Positions 49,301-61,300 of a DNA stretch of 64,000 nucleotides are shown in pieces. Source of the DNA: Volvox africanus (taxonomy: Eukaryota; Chlorophyta; Chlorophyceae; Chlamydomonadales; Volvocaceae); assembly GCA_030268105.1 (NCBI GenBank), contig BSDZ01000079.1:4858001-4922000 (forward strand). Direction: 5' to 3'. Under the pieces are notes generated by a model that saw only the letters and a program-made list of their open reading frames with translations, was not told where the DNA came from and ran no database searches. Numbering within the stretch: the first letter of the stretch is position 1; every line of letters starts with the position of its first letter. The translations under genes and the position numbers were made by a program.

Positions 49301-52300
49301 CAATTATTACACTAGTTGGGCAAAGTCTCGACTAGCGACCTGATCAGGGAATATCACATGATGTCGTACCCTCCGTAATGAGGTCAGCGCCAAGTGCGTC
49401 GAGCAACCCGCTGCCCTCTCCGGGCCCGCCCACGTCCACCAAGTCCACATCCACTGCAGGAAGCGGCGTGAATGATAGGCGCATAAAGTTGCAAGTATCA
49501 GAACACGTTACGATTTGCCTGTTGGGTAACACGGCATTACCTCGTAAAGAGGAACGCTAATACACAAAGGACGGCTCAGCATATCAAAGAATCCACATGT
49601 AGAAAAAAGTTTTGAAAGAAACAGCCCGACGGGCATCTCACCGTCCAGGCTTTCTTCCTCCTCCAATTGAGTTTGCTGGCTGCGCCATGTTCGCGACTCA
49701 ATCTGGTGCGTCTGCCAGATGCCCCGCCCTCGGGGCACAGGAATGATACCACTTTCCTCACCCTCCAACCCGCTCGCCACGCTAGGCGAGGTCTCTCCGG
49801 AACGGACGGCTTGCACGCGCCGAGATGTCGCCGAGGCAGTCTGCTGAATGTCAACTTCTGGGTCTTGTGCCGCCGCTGCTCCCTCCATATTGGCGACCAG
49901 GGGGGTATCCAAACCGAGGTCTGACAAATCCAAATCCGCATCCAATGCCTCATCCGATATTACCTCCTCCAGCTCGCTGTCCTCGGCATCTGCTTCTGCT
50001 GCTGCCCCAGCGCCGGGGCTGCCCACTTCTTCCCCAGAGTGCGGCGGCGGAGAAGGTGGCTGGCTGATGGGGTGGCTGGCCACCGCTGACGGCTCCCGCT
50101 TGGACTGCAACACATCGGCGCCGCCGATCCGCAACTCTAGATTGCTGTAGAGGTCTGAAAATTCGCGGGTGTACTCATCATCACCGTCATCGTCCGGCTC
50201 CTTCGTCAACTGAGATTCCTCTTCCTTGGCTTCATCCTGCTTGGACAGCCCCGTGGGCAGCTCCTGGGCAGATGGCTCTGAGGAAACCGTTGCAGAAGTA
50301 TGACCTTCCTCTTCGACGGAAAACACGGACGTGGATTCTTCCCCGGGAGGTAGTGACTTCTGTTTGGCGCTCGCCTCGGCTGAGGGCTCTTTCTGAACAC
50401 TTGCCAACGTTGGGACTGGACCCGAGCTCCGCCGCTCAACGGACTGGGAGGCCAGCTTCTGTACACTTGACTCAGCCCGCGGCTCCGCCATGAGGGGCTG
50501 CATGTCCTTATCTGCATCCCGGGCCAATGCGAAGGAGGTTGTGGGGTCAACGGCGGCCGTACCAATGGTTTTCTCCACCGTGGAGGCGATTGTGGTGTCC
50601 TCGCCGGCGTGCCCGTGGAAATCGTCACTGTAGCCACTTGAACTCTGCTCAGAGGCAGGACCGTAGCGCTGGCTAACCTCAAGCGCCACGGATGCAGTGG
50701 CTGCGGGTGGCAGAACGGGGCCGACCAGCCCGCCGCTGCCTGTACTGAACTGTTGCTCGTCCTCTTCCGCCTCGGAAGGCTCGTAGTCGTATTCAAAATC
50801 CTCAGCCGCCACCTCCGTGGCCGAGGGCTCTCCGGTGCTGGGCACTGCCGTCTGGGACCGATGGGCGGATGGAGGTGCGGCTGCCTCTGACGGCTTGATG
50901 TTGCTAGAGGACGCAGAGTCGTCGGAGTAGAGTTTCGAGCCTGCATGCAGATGATACAGGATGCCGCGCGCTCAATTGCTGTGGACATAGACCATGACAA
51001 AATTATCACTTGAAAGAGGTGCTCAATGCATATGTTCTCGCAAATGGGCACATCGTGCACGTGTGGGGTAGAAGGGGAGCCTAACGAATAATTTGATAAG
51101 GTCTACCTGTGGCGTCGGCTCGGATTTTGGTTTCTGCCTCTTCATGTACGACGCTGAGCGTGCGACCAATACCTGAGATTGCCGAACAGCAAGGGCGCAG
51201 TAATCGGGGCAGGAACAAGTGAGGATACTGAATATTGCCATACCAAACACTTGGAAGCTTCTGCGCACAAGGTGAAGGACGGCGCTGTCATGAAGACCTG
51301 CGCCAACTGCTTTTCCGCATCGTAGTTGTCACGTCAATACGTCCCGGAAACTCATACGTGCACATTTAAGTACTTGCACAATTCATGGGCCCCGCAGGTA
51401 ACAGGCAGGCAGCATGATGTTCATGAAATACACATGCAGACATGTCATCACGTAAAGACATGGGTTCCATTACCTCCAGGGGGCTACTTACCAGGAAGCT
51501 GTACCTCTGATGGTTCACCCTCCTCAAAATCTTCCTCGTAGGTTGCAACGGACACAGATGATGCCTGTTGCTGGAGAAAAGAGGCCACGGCTCTGGACGA
51601 TGATTGAGACGTGCCCGGCAGCTGCCGTGACTCGATGGAGGACGCAGAGGCCACCTCCCGGAGCTCGGATGCGTCCTAGCAAGGATGCGCCGCCCAAGTA
51701 CCGTTTTACTTTTTTAAAGTATGTAGTACAAATATACTTGCATACAATCCGTGTAAACAGGGTTTTTTGGCTGCAAGCCAAGACCTTACCTGCACGACCT
51801 CGCCCGCGGAGGACAGCTTGCTTTCAGATGCCGACACCAACACTGCTGGCGGGTGGAGCACCCGGCGCGACGACTCCTCCGCGTGAACATCCAGAAATGA
51901 CTCCTGAAAGTCCGGCTCGTAGTCATTGATTTCATCCTACATAATGGGATAAACACATGTGATAGAGAAGGGCGTGAGTCGCAATCCAAGCCAGGTAAAT
52001 TTCAACTGGACAAGTTGGATACCCGTTTATTAGCCCAAGCGGCATGCCGTTCCAGTACCGTGCTGACCGACCTGCACCACCTCTCCAGTTGACATAAGCC
52101 GGCTTGCAGAATCGTGGGCACCCGGCGGCTTGAGCGCCCGGCGAGACGAAGCCTCCACCACAGGGGGTCCTATCTCCGATGATGGAAAGTCGAGTTCGTA
52201 AATCTCCCCTTCCCCTTCCTCCTCCTCTTCCTCCGGCTCCTCCTACGGGGTGCAGCACAGAAGCCATCGGAGGGTTGTGGAACTGCGCTAGCAGCTAGCA

Positions 52301-55300
52301 CACGGCCATGGCATATTTTGTCACTGACATCCAACATCAAGACGTTGCCGTGGAGCCAAATGAGATTTCAAGGCGTTGCCTTGCATACCTGCACGACCTC
52401 ACTGGCCGACACGAGCCTAGAAGCCGAGGCGCCTGTTGTTCCAAGCGCCCGACGTGAAGATGGCTCCTCCAAGATGGATGGCTGAAAATCCGGTTCGTAC
52501 ACATCCACCTATCGTCCAGATACGATGTGTGTGTATGTGTGCGGGATTCACAAACGGGATCCACAAACGTTCAATAGGACCTAAGGAGATTGGTAGCTGC
52601 AAAAGCCAAACGTCGAGCACATGATGCGGGCGAGACGACGCTTAGCAAGAACAGATGAGTTTCATGATACGTCTGCTTTTCCGAATCGCTACAAACAGAG
52701 ACCTTGGCCTTGCCATTATTGACACCCTTTGCGTTGTTCCATGCATATAGCATGGGTCCTAAACCTCTAAACACACGATACCTGGGACTCCTCGGGTAGA
52801 GCAGAGGCAGTTGTTGAAACCACTGCTCCCGAGCCCTGTGTCGGCGCGTCGTCCGCCATTCCTACCGACCCGGATGCTGTGGAGCCGTGCGCAGCCAGGT
52901 CATCCACGGCCTCGGAGGATGCTTCAATTGCGGAGTCCTCCACCGCAACATCATCAACGACATCCGTCAACTCCATCTGCCGTGAGTCCACTAAGTCCTC
53001 TGTGGCATCCTGCGGTTGAGGAGGAGAAAGGGAAGGCGGCAAGGCATTTGAGCCACCGATATACTTCGTTACTGATGAGCCTTGGCAGTTGACACACTCC
53101 CACGCCATTAGAGGGTTGTCTTGCTACATGAGTGGGTCGCAGTACTCGTCCGTAGCAATTCTATGTTAATCAATCACACGATCTCTTTTACTCTTACCCT
53201 GAAGAGTTTCGGAACAGGGCCGTGAGATGCTTTTCCGTAGCCTGTTACACTCGGTAATTCTCAAGCACAATTGCAACCCCGTACTCACCACTTTTACAGC
53301 GTCCTGGACGCTGTCCTGGCCGTTGACGTCGTCTTCTGAGAAGTCTTCGTACTCATCATCGTCGTCTTCCTCGGGCGTTTCCACCTCGATATCAGCAGTG
53401 TACTCGGCGATCCCGCTGTCATACATTTCCTGCTCCGAAATCTCTATGTCTTCAGCTTCCGACTGCACTGCAACCTTCGCTTGCGAGCCGCTGGCTTGGA
53501 CTGCGTCATCAGGTACCGAGTCGTCCAGGACATCCGCGCTGCGGCTGCCCGAAGGCAGCCCCCCGATTCCTCGATATGCCTCGTCCTCCACGGAACCAGA
53601 GGTCGTGCCGGTGGAGCTTCGCTGTGTTATAATTAGCGGCTCTTCGTCCTCGTCCTCTATTTCCTCTGGGCTACGTGCCTCTCCACTGACCTGCTGCACG
53701 GAGCTTTCCTGCAAGTCTTCTAGTTCAGCGCTCTGTACAAGCGGAGTCACGGAACCGCCGGTGCCGTCGGCGGTCGTGAGGAATTCTGCGACTTCCCCTG
53801 TCGCTTCGAGACTGACCACGCTCCGGCTGACGCTGACGCTCCTGGTCGGGACTGTGCCTTGGCTGATGCTCTCGGCGCCGGCCGTCGTCGGCGCCGAGCT
53901 GGTCTTGCTCGTTTTAGCGACCTCCAGCTCTGAGCTGTGGATGCTGGGCGTGACGGAGGGTGTGTTGATGTCGGCGGTCGTGAGAAACTCCGACAACACC
54001 GCCTGGCTGTCCTGGCTATCTTGGCTGTCCTTGCTATGGCCCTGGGAGCTTGACTGCAAACGGCTCGACGGCACGATGTCACCCCCCACAATGCTGGAGG
54101 TGCCATAAACACCCAGATCTTCGGCTGGTAGGTCCTGCATGTGCATAAACATGTAGATGTGATGAGCACCTTGGCACTAGAGGCGCAATACCATATCATA
54201 CCGGGCCAGACATAAGAGTACAACCAAATCGTTTGCAAGAAACCTCGGCGCCGCAGAGACTATTGTCGTGAAGCCCGTGTGACAACTTCAAACTTGGGCA
54301 ATGAACAGCCGCTGCCTGACTACAGCTGAACGCACATCGTTCCCATGCCAAGATCATGCCCTCGTTGCCGGGAAGCATGTGGCAACTTTGCAGGATTCAG
54401 CACCAACCTGCTCATCCTGTATGATCTGCAGCGCCTCGGAGGCCTCCGATGTCTCGGAGGCCTGACCCACGACATCGGCGACATCCTCAACGCTGCGACT
54501 ACGTGTGGGAGGGGCGTCTTCCGCACCGTAGCCAGACTCCGCGACGCTTTCCGTGTCGCCGCCTGCTGGTCGGAATCCCCCAAAGCCCGTGTCGGAACTC
54601 CGAAAGACAACGGACTCCTGCACGCTTCGGCCAGCAATCGATTCGGCAGCATAACTGATGGACTGGCCGGAGACGCTGCGCACATCCTCTTCGCGGATTG
54701 GCTCCAAAATGCTGCCGGTGGGGTCGCTGCTGGGAATCTCGCTGGGTCCAACATCGCTGTGAATCTCGCTGGCCTCGCGACCCCCAGGCTGCAGCAACGA
54801 AAATGAGGGGACCAGGGAAAGGACTTTCACTGAACACGATATACCAAGAAGTGCGTGCACGTCTGTATGATTATAGCAAGGTAAATAGCAGTGCTAGGTT
54901 GAGGACGTGCAAAGGGCATGTGCCGGACGTGTGTCTCCATCTCCACGACCTTGATAATTTATCAGGCCTTGTTTTGGCCGACTGCTGCACAGGTTACGTA
55001 AGATTGGACCAGATACCCACACGCACACACACAAGCCGCTATAACCACCTACCACGCTGTCGGTTTCGAAGCTTTCATCATATATCTCGCCAGATATGCT
55101 CGCGTGCCCGGCACCCTTGGAGCGCTGGCTGCCGCCAGCCCCTGGGCCGCTCGACCGTGAGCTGTGTAGCACAGCAGATTCGGTTTCCTCACTGATTCCG
55201 GAGCTACTGTGACTGGCCGAACCACGTGACCTTAGCGACACGGAGCCAATGCGCTCCTCGGAGACAGACTTTGATTGAGAACCGGATGACAATTGACCTG

Positions 55301-58300
55301 ACGGTCGTTGCGGTATAGACTGGGTCTCCTCGTTAATGACAGATGATGACTTTGGCCCTGGTAACGACGATGGAAGTGCCTCCGTGACGGAGCTGCTGCC
55401 ACCAAAGTCCTCCGAGTAGGAATTAGAGGTAGCTAATGTGCCAGATGTTTGAGGTGTCACTGGCTGTGAACGTCGGGAATCTGACGTACTGGGCAGTGGG
55501 GGCTTCGCTATGTGCGTCGAGGTTGCTCCTGACTTGAGGAGCTTTAACTGCAGATCCAGTGAAGGGACAACCGAACAATGTGACACGAAGGGAACTCCAA
55601 TAGCAGTCAAAAAGGCTCGTGCCCGAGGGAACCAGAAACTAAGTAAACAGAACGTGGTCACTGCACCTGTTGTACATGCAAACACATAAAACACGGATGC
55701 GCACCACCGTACCTCTGCTTCAAGCTTTTCCTTCTTGCGCTGCATGGCCAAAACCCGGGCCTGTTTCTCCCGCCGAATCTGCTCCTGAAGGGCTGCAACC
55801 TCCTGCGGGCGCGGACTCACAAGCATGGAAGTCATATTACGACCCTCGATAAGGCAGAATACTATTTACCAGGTTGGTGCAATACATTCGAGGGCCCACC
55901 AGGTCTGTTCGGCCACGACGGCACAGGAACTCACCTTTTCGATTGCAGCCAGATTTGCGTCTACGGATGGCGCCGACGACGGGGGTTGCTCCACTGATGG
56001 GCTCATCGTTGTTCCTATACACATGGAATTACCATCGCATGGACTTAGAGGATATGCAGTGCAATCTAAAAACCAACACAATGACCGCAGAGGCGGGTAG
56101 GTCGGACAAAGTACAAGCTAGTAACCGGTGTGACTTCGCTTACCATTGCGGCTTCGAAGACTGCTCTGCGTGGGAGGCTCTTCTTGATCAAAATCTTCCT
56201 CGTAACCACTTGAGGGTTCTTCGGTTATTCCTGAAGCCTCCACGGATGCAACGTCGTGCTGCGAGGCCACCTCTTCCGCGGAGGAGGGTGCCTTGCTGCC
56301 AGAGTCGACAAGATTAGTTTTTGTAGATTTTCCTACGTCCTCCTCCCAGTCAGACTCGAAGTCCTCTTCCGTCGCAGCTGCATGCGACGAGGGCTCGTGC
56401 TTCGTTGGGGTTGGCCTAGCACGTGTACTTTGGCCCTTGACAGTTGCCAGCTTGGCGCGCAGCCGCTCCACCTCCGCCCGCTTGGCATGTATCTTCGCCC
56501 TAATAGAAGGGGAGAAAGACAGCAGGCATTCACGCAAAACCGTGCCCTGAGGTGGCATGCTGCAAGCCTGCATAGCGTCAGAGCTTGACGCTGCATTCGT
56601 CGATGTCGCGCGGATGAGCTTGCATGGTGTTTAGCGGTTCCCTTTAGCTTGCCATGCCACACAAATGGACTCATTCCTAGAGCTGATGCGGCTACCACCT
56701 TACCTACGCCGATCCCTTTCTTTGTGCAGTTTGCGAGCCAGCTCCGACTTCTCGCGCTCCAGCTTAAAAGAAAGTGCTGATAGCTCGCTGTCCAGGTCAT
56801 CGTTTTTCTCCGTACTTGCATCGCGGCCTGTGAGCGCAATAATGGACGATTTCGGACATCAAAATCGAACATTCCAAGCTAATACTGTAGCTATCGTAAC
56901 CCTCATGCACCTAAGTTCGTCGGACTTACGTTGCGCGCCACGGGAGCGCAGTGGCGGTGCTTTGGTGCTGTCCCTTGAGGCATCGAAGTCCTCGCTGTAA
57001 GGGCTCTCCGTCGCCACTGAGCTGCTGCCTGGCAGACGAACAGGGCTTTTGGACCTGCTGTCGGATCGCCGAAGGTTGTCCTCGGACACAACGGACTGTG
57101 ACTGGCCACCAGAGGTTCCCAGGCGGCGGCCAGACAGGTTCTCCTCAATGTCATCAACGATGCTGCCTGATGGTGCGAACCGACGTTGCACGGGTCCCAG
57201 CAAGTGTGCTTAGGGTTTAAGTAATGGTTTGTGCAATGACATTAACTGCTGAGCACACATGACACGTTATAGGAACTCGCTGGCGCAGTCGGAAAACAGC
57301 GTGCTGACCTGAGGCAGCCATACAAGTGGATGATCTCTGCGAAAATACATGCGTGCATGCCCCATCCCTCCATAGTATATTCCACCAGGAAGCGATGGCC
57401 CAACGGCCCCTCCACAATTCTCACGCGTCCGCTGTTTCGTCCACCCACAGAACAAGTACAACCTTGATCTGTAATAGTTCTACACAACAGTCCAAATAAT
57501 TGCATTAGGCCCCTTTGAAAATTCCCGACATAACAATAATAACCTCCCCTTCAGCGATGGTAAGCTTACTCGGCTGCCTGCTAGGCCGGGAGGAGTGGAA
57601 GACCTGGCTCCGAGATTTGACGCCGGGAGGCTCAAACTGGTCGCTGTACTCTTCCACAACATCTGTCGTCCGGGAGTCTGCGATGATGGGTCCCACCAAC
57701 ACATACTCAAGCCGCACGTCACGCCATCGGCAAGACATGGAAACGTAAGTCCCTAAGAGCAAAGTCACTACCGCTACCCTGGCCCACCTCTACGGGCGTC
57801 TCCGGCCACGTTGCTCGAGCTGGACGGCCGCTGAGCGTGCCGTAACGGCTCCGCAATGCTACTTGTGGTTGAATGCACACGTCGAAGGCCTCCTTCCTCC
57901 GCTACACTCCCAGAAGCAGATGACAACTGCCTGGGGTGTCGTTCCTCCTCGATGCTGCGTGAGCCGTACTCGTGACGAGCCCGTTCCGCTGTACGTGGCT
58001 CCTGGGCCCCTCTTCTCTGTCGTGCAGGCTCCCCGCCATGGCCATGACTATCGTCTGCCTGTGTGACGGCACCGCGTTTCGCTGTCATAGCATTTGCCGG
58101 GCTGGTAAGCTGGGCCAGACGGTAAAGCCGCTCCAACATGAGCCGTTGGCGCGAGTAGTCAGCCTTGACGGCACTAATTTGGCGTTGGACGTCCGCGGCA
58201 TCCGCGTCATGTTGAACCTTACCAGGAAGAACAAAGCGTATTTTAAGAGGGGAAACCCCAAGGGACAGGGACAGTAGCCTTGCTCCTTAACGTTCACCAG

Positions 58301-61300
58301 TTGGGCATCAGAGGCATCATGTGTTATGCTCTGCACCAGATGCTGCAACTAGTCACCCAAGTCGCGGCGTTCATGAGCAAGTCAAGCATCCGAACGTGCT
58401 CGGCGGAAGAGTACAGCACACCAGGTGAAACATATCCTACAAATGTGACCTAGCTATTCCCAGCATGTCTGCAGCGTGTTACTGACCTGCAACAGCCGCT
58501 GCGCACGAATGAGCGCTTGGCACTTCTGCGGTTGTGTCTCGAGGGCGAGCTCCGCTCCCAGCTGGTCCATCTTGGTCTCTGCACGCCTGTTTATGTCGTG
58601 CAGACGGTCCTGAAGCAGGGCCACCTCTTGCCGCATGCGCCTTTCCGCATCCTCAGCATATGACATCATCACATTGTCATCCAGCTCCAGACCACCTGTG
58701 ACGCCACGCCATATCTACAATAATTAGCCAACCTCCAGCAAACCAATTTACAGGCTTGGCAACGGAATGCAGAATGAACAGATGGGAGGTTGGTTTCCAA
58801 GCTGCCCGATTCACACCGAACAGTCCCACAATTGCCTATGCATCCTATGCCCAGCCTTGAACGCACCGTCAATGGACGCTCGCAGACTCAGCGGGGAGGC
58901 TCCGGGCAACAAGCCATCATCACGCCGCGATGGCACCTTAGCGGTCACAGGCGTGGTCATTACACCGTCCACATCGCCACGGAGATGGTCATCCTTGGCG
59001 GTAGGGACCGGAGAGGTGGCCGACCGCAGCGTCTGGGCTGGTTCCCGCTGCGGGCTGTGGCTGTGATCAGAAACAGTGTGACCGCTGCTCTCCTGGATGT
59101 ATGGGGAGCTACCAGTGCGGATCACCTCCTCCACCTCACTCGACCGCGTTGACACTGTGGTAGCAGTACGACGCCGCTGGCTAGGGCGGCCGCCCAAACG
59201 CTCGCTCTCTACCTCATCTGCACTCTGCTCATCGCGCGATGTACGGGTACCCGTGCGACTGGGTCGGACAGAGAGCACCTCGGAGATATGCTCATCCTCC
59301 TCTTTCTCAAACGTGCTGCTGTACGTAGGATCGCTAGGAATTTCTTCAGTGGCAGCACTGCGCGGGCGGCGAGAATTACCAGACACAGCGTTAGATGACC
59401 GGCTGCCACCGTGGCGCGCTGGCAGGCTCTCCTGGATGGAGCTGTCGCCCTGGGTGTCCCCCCCACCAACTATGGAAGAATAGGGGACGCTGTCCGTGGC
59501 ACCGTCGCCACCGCTGCTACCACGATCCTTCACAGAGCGCTCGAAGCCGATACTTTCAATGGTTGAAATGGTGCTCTGCTGCCGGGCTGCGGATCGCACT
59601 GGATGGCGGCTCGACACTGCAGAGGACTCCTCCGGAACAGATGATATGCTCGCCTGCACGATTGGAAAAGTATCAGGCACAGTATCAGGCAGGGCGGAGG
59701 GTCAAGCTAGGGTTTGGATGGTGGGTGGCAGGAGAGAGGATGCAGAAGAGATTTTTTCACATGCCGCCGTCGACTATGCTCAGCATGGCTCCGGATGAAC
59801 TCGAAGAGGCATAATCCGGTATCCATCAGGCTTCAAATGCACCACAGCATGCGTACCACCAGTGTTGGCCTGACCTGATCATGAAGCGCTGATCTGGACG
59901 TCGGGTGCTCCGAGCGAATGCTCTCTGCGACGGAAGTGAAACTCGTCTGGCGGTTGGCGGTCCGTGAGGCATTGCGGGCACGAGCGCCCAAGACGCTCTC
60001 AGAATTCGATTTTGCTGTACCGGTGCGCCGGGACAGCTCCCACGATTCGGTCTGCGCAACAAAATCCTCAATCTCGCTGTCGTTGACACTCTTTTCGTCC
60101 TCTTCTTCAGAGACGCTTTCAGGCACTGACATCTGGCTCGCCTGCTTAAAAGACACCCTGGACGCTGAGCGACCTGGCGAACAGCGGGATTCAATCAGGT
60201 GCAATAATACTTTATTCTGTCGACGGGACTACGACAGATAACATCACAACGCACAGCGCCTCAGTTTCGCACTTCAGATTCTTATAACAGGGAGAAGTAC
60301 AGGGTTAACACTACGACGACACGGAAAACAAATAAGAAAGCTCACCTGATACATAGCTGCTCTGCTGTAGCTCGCTCTCTTCGAAGTCCTGGGAGAATTC
60401 GGTTGTTGGATCGCTGTGGGCTGAGTGCTGCTGAAAGGAAACAGCACCTAGCCTGCTGCCAGGCCCAGGACTACCGCCACGGCTCATAGGCGTAGCTGCA
60501 GGGTAAACGCCCGGAGGCGTCGACGCCGCACGGAGGGACGTCTGTGGCAGATGAGGCGGGGAAGGAGAGCGCGACGACATCACAGCCGAGGTTGTGGAAG
60601 GCTGCTGCTGCGGGCTACTGCCCCGTAAGATAGAGACTGGGTGCTGCGCCAGGGGGGGTCCAACCTGCGACGCAGAGAGCGAGTGAGTGTCAGATGCAAG
60701 CGCAAAGTATCCATAACAGACAAACGTTCGTTAGCCAACTTTTGCGCTGGCTTCAGGCGGTATCAGACCAGCTGCGATCCCCCTATGAACAGGTTTTGCC
60801 TACATTATACGCTTGGCCATATAGGCACGGGACAGCGGGTCCAATGCTATAAGTTGAAGGTCCAGTTAGTTCCTTGAAACTGTGTACCTGAACACCAAAG
60901 TCTGGTTTAGGAGGTGATGGCGGTGGCGGGGTTGTCTGGACCGTGCTGTGCGTGTGCACGACCTTGTTGCGGTTGAGCTGCTCGACAAACAGTGATGTCA
61001 CGTCATGAAGGTGGCCGAGGCTGTCCTTGCGGACCTCATTGCGGATGGTCTCCTCAAATGCATGCAGCTTCGCATCCTGCAAGGCTCAGGAACGAACGAA
61101 ACAGCCAAAATCGTTCAGCATAAAATGTACGGGTAATACGCTTGCTGTGCCGGTCCCCAGACACAGCGCTCGCGTACAGATGCGAGGCACAGTACGCATG
61201 CTATTTCATACCAAATCTTTCGACCTGCTCACGCACCACTTCGGCTTGAGTCTGGGCGATGAGCTGCAACTGGGCCTCCGCCGTGGCTGACTGGTCAAGC

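Larger units (their letters stand above)
43310..54788 (-). other. Exon map of the giant gene, exons 21-45
   Basis: Minus-strand coding exons in transcript order: 54788-54408, 54134-53289, 53009-52782, 52508-52389, 52242-52072, 51936-51790, 51678-51492, 50940-49642, 49453-49370, 49114-48584, 48374-48210, 48080-47986, 47871-47707, 47575-47234, 47034-46813, 46529-46488, 46330-46043, 45846-45733, 45596-45440, 45136-44908, 44720-44657, 44472-44359, 44192-44031, 43909-43778, 43525-43310 (stop). Exon 46529-46488 encodes only 14 residues (ALLDQPEIEADVPK). Many of these exons start and end in phase 0, which makes them skippable or duplicable without frame loss. Intron 50941-51491 (551 bases) shows nothing notable. 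Confidence 0.7.

Noticed and set aside
51790..52508. CRISPR-like spaced repeats
   Set aside because: The regular spacing reflects phase-0 exons separated by introns. Repeats are similar at protein level, not identical in DNA, and the context is a eukaryotic gene.
57242..57505. Gly/Val-rich frame considered as a CAP-Gly domain of a CEP350-like protein
   Set aside because: It lacks the CAP-Gly core (Gly-Lys-Asn-Asp/His-Gly), lies in an intron of the giant gene by phase, and is not flanked by suitable splice sites.
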